DNA from: Phoma sp. XZ068
Lineage: Eukaryota; Ascomycota; Dothideomycetes; Pleosporales; Didymellaceae
Direction: 5' to 3'
Length of the DNA stretch: 64,000 bases
NCBI GenBank assembly: GCA_004835665.1
Contig: RBKR01000012.1
Span: forward strand, 434,001 to 498,000
In this document: positions 21,601 through 36,343 of the stretch, in pieces
How the letters are laid out: each line of letters begins with the position of its first letter
Position numbering within the stretch: the first letter of the stretch is position 1
Notes under the pieces: model-generated
The model's database searches: none
What the model was told of the DNA's origin: nothing
The model's input: the letters and a program-made list of their open reading frames with translations, nothing else
Position numbers and translations under genes: made by a program

Positions 21601-24600
21601 TTCCTATTAAAGTAGGAAAAGTAGTAATAATAACCTATTTCTAAATTATAAAAAACCTAATAAGATCTATTATTCTTAGAATACTCTAGTACTTAGCTAC
21701 CTAGCTAGCTATTTAGTATAATATATTTAAATAAGCTTTATATAGGATCCTCTCTAATAATAGAAGAAGAAATACTTCTTTTATTACTTCTAACCTTATA
21801 CTTTACTACTCTAATAATACTAAAAGTAAGTAGAGAAAAGACTAAAGGGTCCTTATATTAGGGGTAAGGACCTAGCTAAAAATAAGTCTCTATACTAGTT
21901 AATATACTTAGTAGCTATAGTTAGTTATAAGTTACTTTATATAAACTCTAGTGCTAGCTCTAAGAAAGTTAGACCTAACCTATTCTCTTATATAGATTAG
22001 TTATTATTAAAATAGATTTTTAAGAGTAAGAATCTAAACTAAACTTATATAGATAAAGAATACCTATAGCTTATATTAGAGACTATAAGGCCCTTCTTAT
22101 ACCTAATAGGACTCTAAGTAACTAATAAGGGCTTCTAATCTATAAGCCTAGAGGTTTATGTATTATATAAATAAGTAAGAATAAAGGTTTACCTAGTTAA
22201 TAAGCCTAGAGAAGTAATACTAATAAGGCTAAGAAGGGAGGATTAGAAATAGACAGCTATTAAGAAGTAACTACTTATTTAAAGTCTCTAACTACTAGAT
22301 ATTAGTCTATTTAACTATATATTTAAAGTAAGGTATACTTTCTTCTCTTAAGATATATATCTTAACCTAGAAAGGCTAGCTACCTAGAAGTTTAGGGATA
22401 TACTATATCTAAAAGAGAGAGATATATTTAGAGAAATAATCCTAAACTAAGAAGCTGCTATTATCTTTACTTTCTAAGAATTTAGAAGAATATAAGAAGA
22501 TATAATACTACTATACTAAGTTTAAACTATCCTATATAAGGTATAGTAAGTCTAAATATTCTCTATAGCTAAAAGCTAAGAAGAGAAGCTTATTAAGATA
22601 CTTCTAGAATATATTAACTAAGGGGTATTAGAAAGGTATAATAGTTAGTATTAAAACTCTTAGTACCTAGTTGCTAAGAAAAATAAAGGGCTATAGTTTA
22701 TAAATAATACTTAGTATATAAATAAAGTAACTCTATAGAATACTAGTACTCTACTAACTATAGATAAATTCTCTAAGTAATTTACTAGATATAAGATTAT
22801 ATTACTTATAGACTTCTTCTCTAGATATAATTAAATTACCTTATATAAGGATAGCTAAGATATAATAGTAGTTATAATACCTATTAGTCTGCTATACTCC
22901 TATACTTTAGTATAAAGAGCTACTAACTTAGTTACTATCTTCTAGAGAATAATAATAAAAATACTTAAAGACTATTAGCTATATACTATACTATTTTTAG
23001 ATAATATTACTTATAGCAGGCTAAAAATAGATTATAATAACAAAGAGGCGCTACTAGGTATAAGAAAGTTTATTCTAGAGTATACTTAATAACTAGACTA
23101 GGTACTTACTAATATTAAATAAGCTAAAGCTATAGTTTTAGAAAAGAAGTATTACTAGGGCTATAACAGGCTTAATATTATAGGTTATAAAGTAACTAGT
23201 AATAGTAGGCTACTAAATAAGGATAAGGCAGTAAAGATTTTAAACTAGCCTAGCTATTAGAATATATAAGAAGTTTAGATATTTATAGGTATCTGCGTCT
23301 ATTATTAAATCTAGGTATAATTATTCTTCTAGAAAGTAAGACTACTATTTAACTTGCTAAAAGATAATACTAAATAGAAATAAAGACCTATTAAGTAGGC
23401 TATAATAGACACTATAAAAGTATATATTACTAGTGCCCTAGCTCTTATAACTATAGACTATAAAAGTAGTAGGCTTATTTACCTTTTAGTAGACTCTAGT
23501 AAAGATAGTATAGGAGCTATTTTAGAATAAGTAGGTTATAATAGCTAATACTACCTCTATAGGTTTAAAAGTACTTTATAGTTAAAAGATAAGAGCTAAT
23601 AGTACTTAACTAAACTTAAGTATAAGGTAGTAGTTTAGGCTCTAAAGAAGTTCTAGATATAGCTATATAAGGTATACTTTATTATTAAAATAAATACTAA
23701 AATACTTATTATATAACTAAATAGGTCTTCTATAGACCTGCTAGGTTCTATTATAAATAAGTAGCTTGCCTTAATTTTACTATAGAACTTTAAGATAAAA
23801 TATATATTAGAGAAGAAGAATATTATTATAGATACTCTATTAAAGTACTCTAAACTAAAAGGCTAGAAAAACTCTAAAGAACTAGATTTAGATATAGAGG
23901 GGTTTATTAATAACTTAATTACTAATATAAAAGAGAGTATAACTTAAACTAGAGTCCTATTAAAAGAATATTTATAAGACTTTAAGGATATTATAATCTT
24001 TCTATATATACTTTAAATACTATATAGACTAGGCTAGAAATAAGTAAGGGCCTAGAAAAAGAGGGCTATAAACTACTTTAAATAAGATAGAGTGCTATTC
24101 TAGAAGACTTCTAGAAACATAGCTATTTAATAAGTTATTAATAATACTAACCTATAAATAGCTACTATATAGGAAATATACTAAACTATAGGCTACTAAA
24201 GTATAAATACTATCTACTCTATTATAGCTTAATAGTACTAGTAGGAAGATATATACTAATGTATAAAAACTACTATTAATATGTACCTAGAATGCTAGTT
24301 GCGCTTAGCAAAGTAAATAGTAGATATAATAATAAATACCTATATATATACCTTATAGGAAATAGTTGCTATAGATATTATCTATATACTAATATATAAA
24401 GAATATAAATACCTAGTTATTATATAAGAGTACTTAAGTAGGTAGGTTAAAGCTTAAGCTTTACTAAATAACTAATCTAGTATAGTTACTAAATTCTTAT
24501 ATAAGAATATTATCTATTATTAAAGTATAATAAGATAATTACTTATTAATAGAGGGCTAGACTTTATAGATATAGTAAAGAAGCTTGCCTTAGTATATAA

Positions 24601-25450
24601 TATAAAGAGAGTTTAAGTATTTACTTATAATCTATAGGCTATAGAGAAGGTAGAAGGTAGATATAAGCCTATTATTAATACCCTTACTAAACTTAATAGC
24701 CTATAAGTAGATAACCTTTTAACTATTCTACTAGTAAACTAGATCTTAATATAATTAATAGGCTATTTAGTATACTAATTAGTAACTAGGTAGAACTCTA
24801 TCCTTCTAATTAACCTTTTAATCCTAATATAGTAAACCTTGCTATATTAAGTAGTTAAAAATAGAACTAATTTACTCTTAATATAAGTAATATAGCTTAA
24901 CTTAAGAGATTAATTTATAAAGGACTTAATATTCTAGACTAAGTATCTCTAGCTTAGTAAGAAGGAATACTAGGATAACTATAAAGAGATCTAGAATAGG
25001 AAGTTTATACTAGATAATCTAGTCTTACTATAGGACTTAGTAAGAGATATTAATATATTAAGAGCTTAGAAGCTTTTAAAAAGGTAGCTTAGCCTATATA
25101 AAGTCTCTCTATATAGGATATTTACTCTATAGAGTATATATATATTAGAAGACCTTAATAGTATAAAAATACTCTATATAGTGCCTAAATAGAAACTAAA
25201 GCTATTTATCTAATAAATAAGAGATAATATTAATATAGAGTATTAAGGTTTACTAAAGATATAGCCTAAATAGATTATAGGTCTAACCTAGGATAAAAGG
25301 CTAGTAGACTTAAGGACTACTATTCTATATATTAAACTCTAGTTACTTATATAGGAAGAATATAACCTCTATAAATACTATAATATAGATATCTTTAACT
25401 CCTTATTATAACTATAAGCCTAAGACAGACTCTTATATAAAGGAGGGAGT
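18623..25450 (+). mobile_element. RIP-degraded Ty3/gypsy gag-pol (plus strand)
   Basis: When TAG/TAA codons are read as mutated Gln or Trp codons, a gag-pol order appears on the plus strand. Gag-like sequence lies at about 18850-19700. A reverse transcriptase with active-site block FLDNI is near 22993. RNase H lies at about 23400-23850, including DSSKDSIGAIL and a LKYKVVVQALKKF-type block. The integrase core is near 24360-24700, and a purine-rich AAAGGAGGGAG tract is near 25440. Every frame carries multiple stops, so nothing functional remains. Confidence 0.75.
21143..21192. repeat. 50-bp palindromic repeat, copy 1
   Basis: An almost perfect hairpin: arms of about 22-24 bp (AATTAGTAGTTACTAGGT and its complement) around a 3-bp centre. 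A near-identical copy in inverse orientation lies at 25517-25566. Confidence 0.7.
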
Positions 25451-28400
25451 TAAACTTAAGAAGTTATTAGTATTATATTATACTAGTCTATACTAGTACT
25501 TACTTAAAAATAAATCTAGCTAATTAGGAGTTACTAGGTAAGACCTAGTAACTACTAATTAGCTAACTCTACTAATATTTTAGACCTACTAAAGGCTAGT
25601 AATATAGATATATAGAGTAAAAGTTAAAGGGAGTAGTAAAAATATAGGTAGGTAGTAAAGGAGCACGCAGCTGCCTAGTACCCTACTTTAATATATACTT
25701 AATAAACTCTATATTCTAACTTTCTTCTTTAATTACTAGCTAACTTAATAACTTAAATATTTAAGTAACTTAGTATATTAAGTACTTTAGAATAAATACT
25801 AGGCAAGTAATACTATTATTAGACTTCTTAAGTATTATACTATGCCTACCTTCTAGCTAATCTAGTAAAGTATATTTCTTATAGCTAGAAATTAAGAAAG
25901 CTATTAGTAAAGCTAATATTACTAGTATTAGTTCTAACTCTATACTATACTTATAAGATACTATAGTTACTTAGTTTATATTATATATTATATAAGGCAA
26001 CCTGCTAGATTACTAAGACCTTTTAGAGTTCTAGACTTCTACAGCTATTATAGAATTTAATAAAGTAGTATCTATTATATACTTTATAGCTATAATAGTA
26101 AGTAACTTTTCTAAGCTAGTTACCTAATATAGAGGTATAAAGAACTTTAAAGCATACTTCTCTATAGTAGAAGTTATAATTAACTATAGCTAGAAGTAGA
26201 TAGATAAAGCTTTCTAGGTACTTTATAATATCTAAGATAACCTAGAGGGGGTATATATCCTATTAGATATTATTATACTATATAGCTATTTAATATTAGT
26301 TAAATAGCAAGGCCTAACTAATATCTAGTTCTGCTTAAATTAAATTAAGCCTTTTTTACTAGCGTAATTTATTAATTCTGCTATCTATTAATACCTTTTT
26401 AATAAATAATAATCTAAGAGTAAGTTTATTATATTATCTAACTAGTATAATACTTATAAAGTAATTAAGAACCTTAAAGTAACTATATAAGTCTTTGTTA
26501 AAAAGAATATATATAAGCCTAAGAGAACTTAGTTTAAGAAATATAAGGGCTATAAGGACTTTAGTAAGTTAAAGAAAGAGTAAATATAGCTTTAAGAACT
26601 AACTACTAATAATATAGAGTAGAGCTTCTAGATTAACACTATTTAAGCCTAGTTTAAGGATCTAGTACTAAATTACTTTCTAAATAACTAGCCTACTAGT
26701 TTTATTATTACTAACTATATTATAGACTAGTAGCTAGTAGATAATAGAATAGCTAAGCTAAGTAGATAGATTATACTAAAGCCTATTAATACTAATATCT
26801 AAGAATAACTTAAGACTATTACTCTAACTTTATCTCTAATATAAGCTTAGCTTCTTGCTTAGGTAGAAGAAGATACTTAATAAGGCTTAACCTATAGCTA
26901 ATCTTTATCTAGAAATACTTTAACTCTAAATAAGACCTAGCACTATTAATAAGGAGAGTTAATTAGCAGTATAGTAAGTAATACCTTTATATAAAATATA
27001 TAGTTAGGTAGAAGTTAATTATACTCTTAGCTTATATTAATAGATATAGTAGACTTTAATAACCTATAGACTATAGGAGTATAATTTAGAGTAGATTAAT
27101 AAAATATTATTAATAAAATAGTATTATAGAGCTGTCTTATATTAGAAGAGATTTAAGCTTTTTCTATTCTAGATAACTTATCTAACTACTCTAGTAGGGA
27201 ACTATATATAAATAACTATAAGCTATAAGGAGAGGATATAGCTAAAAAGTAAGAAGTAGACTTAATTAGTAGGGAGACCCTCTTAGAGATTATAAGTAAC
27301 TAATAATATTAATATAAGAACTTGTCTTTCTTTCTTATTAGCTACTATAATAAAGCTATTTAAAGACCTATAACTAATAATAAATATATAGATTTAATAG
27401 GATGTTAGGTTTAATAATATTATAAGGGAATCTAACCTATAGTAGTTATAGTAAGTAGTAATAAGCAGATAGTTTTTATACTAGTCTTTTTAAAGGTCTA
27501 CTTTATCTATCTTTAATTTATAGTAGGTAGAGTTAGACTACTTATTAGGACTATAAACTCTAAGACTATAATTAAGATTCTTATACTTTACTATAACTAT
27601 CTAGATAAATAGGCTAGCTAGTATTAGGACCTAGTAACTTATATCTTATTTTAAGAATACCTTTAGGCCTATAATATTATAGATAATCTCTAATCCTACT
27701 AATACTAACTATACCCCCCTATACTAAGCATTAACTAGAATATATTTATTAATTACTATCTATATTTTAACTTTAGAAAAGCTATTAATTAGTTTAAAAT
27801 AGAAGGAACTATAATCTTATATATCTTTAATAACCTCTTTAAGGACTAGGAACTTATAGAGATAATTAATATAAGCTTTAATATATATAATTACTATACC
27901 TAGAAGATTTATAGTAAGAGTAATTTAGAATAGTATAGAATAATATACTACTCCCTTATTTAGTAACTTATCTATAGTAACTTAATATACTAGCTCTACT
28001 ATACTATAATTTAATAAGAAATAAACTTTATCTCTTACTTATACTATACTAAGTATACTAAAGTAGGTAATACTACTACTTTTAAGTATATTAACTATAA
28101 CCTAATAGATACTATTATAAGTAGTAAGGGGGTAAATATAATCTAGAGATCTATATTATTTAATAATAAGAATAAAGAGAATTATACTAAGGCTCTAGCT
28201 AGGTTCTATACTAAGGTTAAGGAATACCTAGAGTAGTATACTAAGAAGAGTATTACTTAATAAAATAGGTATATTAAGGGGTAGGATAATAAGCAAGACT
28301 TTTCTCTAGAGATTACTAAATAATTAGATATTAAATAGAAGTAGTATATCTATAAATATAGAGATATCTATATCTTATACCCTCTATTACTCTATAGATT

Positions 28401-29232
28401 AATAGGGCTAGTAACTAAGACTAGAAGAACTATTCTACTATAGTTTATACTTATTAGTAAAGATAGAGAGATAATAAAGAACTCTAATATAAGATCTTAC
28501 TTATAGCTTATAGTAGTATACTAGTAACTTTAAAGTATCTCTACCTTACTCTCTAGCTATAGGAATAAGTTTAGAGGAGTACTATTCTATTTTCTAGCTA
28601 ATATCCTACTAGTCTTTAAATCTATAATATTTTATACTATCTACTACTAAAAACTATATAATTTACCTATAGTTATAGAAGAAATTAACCTAATACTAAA
28701 TAAGATAGATCTATAATAATTAAATAAGCACCTTAGAGAGACTTATATAGCTAATATTATAATAGTTAAAGACTACTAGGTATAGGTAATAGATATAGAG
28801 GAAGCAGTATATATAGTAGATAAGAAGTTAGGTATACCTTATTACTTATATATTATAACTAAGGGTAACTACCCTATTAATAATAAATCTTATAATATAT
28901 AAGATAGATAGTATAAATAAATAGATAGTATAACTTAGATATTTATAGGCTACTTCTAGACCTAGAAGGATATACTAACTATTCTTATCTATATAATAAT
29001 AAAAGAGGTAGAATATAGGTATATTAGGACTTAGTTACTATAAGCTTTAGAAATACCTAATCTAGGTTACTCTTATTCTAAGAGTAGACCTTATTAATAC
29101 TTTACTTACTAAGGTAGTATAAACTCTATAAAGAAAAATATTTAGAGTTTCTTTATATAGATAGGTACTATAAAAAGAGTATAATCTTAAAGGTAGTACT
29201 TAATAGGGCTAAGCTCTTAGAGTTAGGAGGCT
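25451..29232 (+). repeat. RIP-degraded unidentified 3' portion of the LTR-flanked unit
   Basis: This lies between the recognisable gypsy pol and the right 265-bp repeat. One plus-strand reading at about 25900-26350 and another at about 27900-29150 stay protein-like over long stretches once TAG/TAA are read as lost Gln/Trp codons, so it was probably coding. I do not recognise the protein or proteins. It could be an extra 3' open reading frame of the same retroelement or a separate element nested between the repeats. Confidence 0.45.
25517..25566. repeat. 50-bp palindromic repeat, copy 2 (inverted)
   Basis: This is the reverse complement of the hairpin at 21143-21192 with about one mismatch. 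It could be a miniature inverted-repeat element or a structured piece of a retroelement terminus. Confidence 0.7.
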
Positions 29233-29497
29233 TATACTAGAGTATAAAGTAGCTACTATAGTAGGTACTAGAAGTACTTAGTAACTAGCCTAAATTAGTA
29301 GTCTAGTTAGTATTAGAGTAGTAGTTTTAAAGGAATAGATATAGGTAGATAATATAATATAAATTAATATTATAATAACTATTATTTACTACTATCTTGC
29401 TATAATAGATCCTTAACTATCTTAACTCTTCTATTCTACTTAGTGCTACTAGGTTTAATAAGTAACTATACTAGGTGTACTTCTTATCTACTAGTAT
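29233..29497 (+). repeat. Right direct repeat (probable 3' LTR) of 11.1-kb unit
   Basis: This is the right copy of the repeat at 18358-18622. It is preceded by a short purine-rich TTAGGAGG tract, as at a polypurine tract next to a 3' LTR, and followed by AGTAT, the same 5 bp that precede the left copy. Confidence 0.65.
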
Positions 29498-29502
29498 AGT
29501 AT

Positions 29503-30014
29503 AAATATAATCTATCTAGCTTAAGATTAAAGTTAAGATTCTAATAATAAAATAGATTAGATTAGATTATATTTTTATATACTATATACTATAGGTATTC
29601 TATACTAGTTATATTATTCTATTATTATTCTAAAATAATATATTATAAAATATTATAGAATTCTTTAGAATATATATAATATATTCTAAAGTAGTATTTA
29701 CTAAGTTTTTTAGAATATATAAAGTTATTATTATTAGTTTTTAATACTAACTTTCTTAAAGGCCTATAGTTAACTTTTTAAGTATTATTAATTTCTTCTT
29801 TTATCTTCTACTATACTGCTTCTTAAGGTTTATAATATTATAAAGTAAAAAGTTATAAATAGTAGTATATATATATAGAGAAGATATTAATAGTTAGTAA
29901 TATTACTAATATAATTACTAAGAAAAAAAGTAGTAGTTATAAAGTAGGTAAAATACCTATAAAGAAAGTATAAATAAAAAAGTACTATAGCTATTATAGT
30001 ATAACTAGGTATAA
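29503..30014. repeat. AT-rich RIP-like DNA between two retroelements
   Basis: About 0.5 kb of RIP-type sequence. A segment near 29505-29570 weakly resembles an internal part of the LTR at 30020-30503 (the TCTAGCTTA and AATAATAAA region), suggesting an old LTR fragment. No gene is visible. Confidence 0.45.
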
Positions 30015-30019
30015 CTTCT

Positions 30020-30503
30020 TATTAAGGTTGTAAACTAAGCAAAGCTTATAAATACTTCTAAGGTTAGTTCTCTAGGATAAGTACTAGTATAGAAGGGGGT
30101 TAGTATAGATACCTAGTAAAATACTATAATAACTATAGGGTTAATAATAAGTAGTATAAATAGTTAATCTGTCTAGCTTAAAAGTTAGGTTAAGTTTTAA
30201 TAATAAAGTTAATTAATAAAGTTAAATATAATACTATAAGGGTAGTGTTCCTAATTACTATATACTAAAGAGTATCCTATATTTCTTATAATATTCTATA
30301 AAGTCCTATAGGAGGCCCTATAGTTTTTATAAGTAGTTTATAGTTTCTATAGGATATATATATAGTGTCTTATACTATCTTATACTCTTAGTATAGTTTA
30401 TTTCTATAGGACTATAGGATATTATATAGTCTTCTTAGCCCTATACTATTAATCTATAACTATAACTTTATTATACTATACCTCTTTCTCTAAGATTATA
30501 ACA
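30020..30503 (-). repeat. 3' LTR (left) of the full-length gypsy element
   Basis: This 484-bp direct repeat of 36344-36827 has a constant offset of 6324 bp and differs from it by scattered C/T and G/A transitions. It is bounded by CTTCT on its left. Confidence 0.9.
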
Positions 30504-33500
30504 CTATTCTTCTTCTTTATAGTTTATATCTTTATAAACTAATAAATAGTTTCCTAAAGTACCTAAGCCTAATATATAATAAGAACCTAAATTAATAATA
30601 TTAGATATCTTACTATAGTTACCTATAAGTACTATACTAAGAAGAACTTGCCTTATAAGATATCTTTATTATATAAGAAGTATAGAAATTATAAATATAA
30701 TAGAATAAAGAAGTATAAGCCTATAGATTTGCCTATTTCTAACTTCTCTAAAATTAATAATAAGATATTATATCTAGAAGAAATAGAAGATAAGGCTACT
30801 AAAGCTAAGAAAGCTATAATAGCTACTATATAGGCTGCTTATACTAAATTAAACTAGGTATATAAATAAAAGAAATTCTTAAAGTGTTATAAATAGTAAT
30901 AGTTTAATATAAGTGCTTAGTTTATTAAGGATATAGAGCACCTAGAATAATAGGAGTTATTACTTAATAATATTACTATACTTAAGAATAGGTTAATACC
31001 TAGCTTACTTATACTAGACTAGGTAATATATCCTCTACCTCTAGACTCTAATACTACTAATACTAGTATAATAGCTAGTAGTAGTTTATAAGGTTTATTA
31101 ATAGTTCCTATATATTCTCTAAGTTAAGGTAGCCTAACTACTTAACTAGATATTTATTCTTATATCCTTTCTTTTAATATTATATTATTTTTTTAACTTT
31201 CTACTTAGTTTCTTCTTTAATCTAGTAGTAGAAGTCTTTCTAGATTAGTATATTAGGGTCTGCTAGTTCTAATAGTAATATATAGAATATAGAGTATATT
31301 CTAGTATTCTATAGTAGCTTAAGTTAATAGTTTATAAGGCTAATTTACCTAGAAATAAAAAATAGTCTAACCTTAATATAATCTAGTTTTTTTATTAGTC
31401 TTTATATTTATAAGTTTTTTATAAGGAGATAGACTTTATCCCCCTCTTTTAGCTAAGGTGCTATTTTTCTTTTCTAATTAATATAAGAGATTGCTTATTA
31501 TTAAGCTCTATTAATATTTTTAAGTAACTTCTAGTATACTTTCTTTAGTCTTTATACTAAGGTTATTACTAAATCTATTTAGATATTACTATTAAGAAAT
31601 CTTATAAAGAGATTTAGGTGTCTTCTATAATTTATAAAGAATAGTATTATACCTATTACTTCTAATAATTTATTATTATATATAATCTATACTATAGGTA
31701 ATAGTAAGACCTAGTTATCTTGCTTCTAGTTGCTATATATTCTTAAGTATATTTCTATAGTCTAATTTGTTCTTTTTATTTAACTATCTATTTATAGATA
31801 GTATATAGTTAATAGCTTCTTTTTAGTACTAATAGCTGCTATAAGTATAGTCTAATAATTTAATATAAATTGCTTATCTCTATTACTAATAATTAATTCT
31901 AGTATACTATAGTAATAGATAATTCTATCTAGAAATACTTGTATAAGCTGCTCTATAGTATAACTATATTAAAATAGTATTATTTCTGCTACTTTAGTAA
32001 ACCTATCTACTATAATAAAGATTAAGTTATAGGTATATCCTATAATAGGGTCCTTAAAAATTAGTAGTTATATAATAAAATCTATTATAATATTTGTCTA
32101 TAGTGCTGTAGGTAGCTCTATTGCTTATATTTCTTTATACTTTATATATATACTATGCTTGTTTTATTAGCAATTAATATAGTTCTTAATAAACTTAGTA
32201 ACCTTGTCCTTTATATAGCTAAACTTATAGTATTATTTAATAAGTTCTATTATTTATATTATACTAGAGTGTCTATAAAGCAGGTTATTATAATAACAGC
32301 TTATAATTTTATTTTCTAATTCCTCTAGTACCTTTATAGGTATATATTATTCCTATTAAACTTATATTATATTATTAAGCTACTAGAATAGTTCTAGTAA
32401 TCTATTCTTATTAACTCTAAGTATAGTAAACTAATTAATAGTTTTTTCTCTAGCTAGATTATATTGTCTACTAAGTGCGTTAGCCCTACTATTATTTTTC
32501 TCTAGAGTATATAGTATCTTAAACTTATACTATTCTAATAGCTTAGACTAGTATACTTATTATTAGTTAAGTATTTTAGTAGTAGTAAAGTGTACTAGGT
32601 TCTTATAATCTATATAGATAGTAAGTTCTAAGCAACTTTCTATATAGATTCTCTAATATTCTAGAGCTAATATAATAGCTAGTAGTTCCTTATTATATAT
32701 ATTATATTATTTTTCTAGTCTTAAGAACTTTCTAGAGTAGTAGGTAATTAAGTACTATTATTTATCTTATTCTTATATAGCGTAAGCTCCTAATACTAAG
32801 TCTAAAGTATCTATCTTAATTTAAAGTAGTTTTCTACTCTTAAATATAATTATTATAGGTAGCTTAATATAAGACTGTTTAAGTAACTAGAAAGCATCCT
32901 CTTATACTTATTCCTACTTAAATAGTATATTCTTCTATATAAGCTTTATAAGCAGTAAGGCCTTAAGTAAATAATCCTTAATAAAGTATTAGTTAAAGTT
33001 AATAAATTCTAGAAATTCTTAAATTCCCTTAAGAGAGGTAGGAGTTAGCTAATCTTTTATAACTTAAATCTTTATTTTACTTATCTTAACTCTATATCTC
33101 CCTATAATATAGCTAAGAAATTCTACTTCTTTTTTATACTATTTATACTTCTTAGGTTTAAGTTAAAGATTTACTTTTCTAAGGTATTCTAATACTTCCC
33201 TAATATAGTAAATATATTCTTCTAGTATTACTAAGTATACTAGAATATTATTAAGGTATGCTACTACTATAATATCTAAGTATACTCTTAATATATTATT
33301 AATAAGAGCCTAATATATAGCTAGTATATTAGTAAGCCTAAATAGTATTACTATATACTTATAGTAACTATAGTATATTTTAAATATAGTCTTCTATTCT
33401 TTACTTTTCTTTATATATATAAGGTTGTATACTCTGTATAAATTAAGTGTAGTAAAGTATTATACTCTAGATAGCTAATTCTATAATTTTTTAATATTTA

Positions 33501-36343
33501 GTAATAGGTATTAATTCTTAATTATAATATTATTAAGTTTCTAGTAGTTAATATATATTTATAATTTACTATCTTTCTTTAGCGCAAAGAGAACTAGGAA
33601 TCCTGCTAGTAATTCTAATTTTTATATAAATTCTTTCTTAAGGTTCTTATTAATATATTTCTTAAGTATACTAAGTTCTTTCTTAGATATTCTATATATA
33701 GGCCTAAAAGGCAGTTCCTTTCCTTTCTAGAGCTTAATCTTATAATTCTAGGGTTTATACTATAGTACTATCTTTATAGTCTTCTTATTATAGAAGAGTT
33801 CTATATAACTCTTATATTTATTTAAGATATTAGAAGGTATACTATTCTTCTTCTTAACTATTACTTTATAACTAGTAGAGTATTCTATATCTATATAGTT
33901 AACTACTCTATCTTAGCATGTCTTATATATTAAAAAGATATTATTAATCTCCTTCTTATCTACTAGTTATATTATAAACTATATAGGCTATAATATAGTA
34001 GTGCTATATCTATATTAACTTAATAAAAGCTATTAATTCTTTTAATTAATATCTAGATTATACTTTCTTAACTATAGAAGTTCTAATATAATATTATAAG
34101 TAGCTATTCTAAAAGTATCTAGAGTTATTTTCTTATAGTGTTTATAGATCTAGAAGGGTACTATAGTTACTTTATATATAATCTTAGATTCCTTAGGTAT
34201 TAGTTCTCTATTAGCTACTCTAAGTAGGTAAAGTATTATCTTCTAAGTAGAGTATAGTCTAGCTAGCTATACTGCTTATAAAGAGATATAATTAGACTAT
34301 ACTCTAGAGTTTAAGAGTACCTTTATCTATCTTCTATTTATCTTAATAGGTAACTTAATTAGTTAGTAATTACTTTTAATACTATTAATAGATTAATTTC
34401 TAGCACCTACTAGCGCTGCTCTAAAAAAGAATTCTTTTATCTAAAGCTATTACTTTACTTCTTTCTTTTATAGGTCTTATAGTAGGGGTTAAGGCAGGTC
34501 TGCTAATACTAATTAAAGTATTACTTATTTACTACTAATCCTTATTATCTATACTTAGACTTATTCTAGCTAGAAAAGTATTAGTTATTATATTTATTTA
34601 TTAGGTATAGTATATAGTAGTCCTCCTTATAATCTTTTTATTATAGTCTATATAGATATCTCTTTAGGAACTATCCTAAATTAAGCTTCTCTAAGTAATA
34701 TATCTAGTAACTATTATAGTAGTATGCTGTCTATAATAGTGCTCTATAATATAGGTTCCTAGGGTCTAGGCTATAATTAGGTTCTAGGTAGTTATTATTC
34801 TAGTTCTAATATACTTCTAGTTAATAATATTATTAGTATTCCTTATATAACTTATTATACTAATTTTCTTTATTATTGTCTACCTTAATAGAGGGAATAA
34901 TTAGGTCTTAATATAGCTTAGTATAGGCCTTATTATTAGCTTTCTTAGCTTTATATTGCTTATATTCTAAATAGTATATATTATATTATACCTTATATTA
35001 TATAGTAGTAGAGCATACTAATTTATCCTAATTCTTATTATCTTTTAGATATTATCTAGGTAGTTATAGTATATTGTTCTTAGTATTAGGTGTCTAGGTT
35101 ACTCTAGGTCTATAGTATAAAGTTATAACTATACTAGAAGCTTCTAGGAGTTTAAGATATTCCTCTCTTATTAACTATATAATTATAGTTTTATAGCTAT
35201 AAGGGTGTTTATATACCTATAACCTTAAAGGTGCTAGTTTATATATAATTTCTAGTTTAGTGTCTTTATTATATCCTAACTCTAGATCTTCTATAAGTTA
35301 TCTAATTCTGTTAGTAAGAACCTTCTATTTATTACTAGTATTCTTGCCTTCTAGCCTACTAGCTAATATATTAATCTATTAGAATACTTTGTTCTAATAA
35401 TAGTCTCTAGTAAAGTAGCCTAGTTTACTATAGTTATAATAAGTTTAGTCCTTATTACTCTTATTATTATTATATCCCTTCTTTTTATTCTATTATAGTT
35501 TTATAGCTATTAGTCCCTTATTTATATTAGATAGGTCTATTACCTTAGGTCTATAGTACCTACTCTAAGTGTTACTATAAATATAGTAACTTATATTAGG
35601 TTAATAGTTATTTCTATAGTTACTATAATAAGTATAGTTATTCTATTAGTTATATTATAGTTAAGATAGCTAGCCTATAGCTTAAGCACGTAGATTATTA
35701 TATAGCTCTTATTAGAGCTTATATAGTTTAATATTAAGGTTAATTACTATATTAATAAGATTATCTAAGGTTTTTATACTTATACTAGTATATATTAGTT
35801 CTTTCTTTACCTTAGGCTTAAGTCCTTAATAAAATATTATAGTTAATATAGTATTATTCTAGTCTATATTAGCTATAAGTTACTAGAACTTAGTAGTATA
35901 ATTAGTAGTAGACTAGGTCTAATAAATATATTAGATATCTTGTCTAGTAATAGTAGGTTTATTTAAGACTCTAAAGATTAGGTAGATCTTATCCTTAAAG
36001 GTATTAAAGTCTTCTATTTATATATTAACCTTATTAGAAGTATTATCCTTACTATAGAGTTAAATAAAAAGTTTAATCTAAGTAAATACTTTTTTATATA
36101 TATAGCTTACTACTAAGGTAACTCTTGTCTTAGCCTCTACCTTGTCTCCTTAGAATATAAAGAATAGGTCTTACTATATTAACTAGTTATCTAGCTTACT
36201 ATAGTCTCCCTTATAGAGATTAGGTTACTTAATATTAATAGTATTAGTAGTAATAGTTCCTTCTATTATATTAATATTAGAGTATAAGCTAGTAGGAGTA
36301 ACTCTAGTTTCTAAAGTAGTACTTATCTTAGAGGTATTTAAAA

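Noticed and set aside
30648..30833. Lys-rich 61-codon plus-strand frame in the gypsy element
   Set aside because: A chance open stretch in AT-rich RIP-mutated DNA near the 3' LTR. It has no start context or domain.
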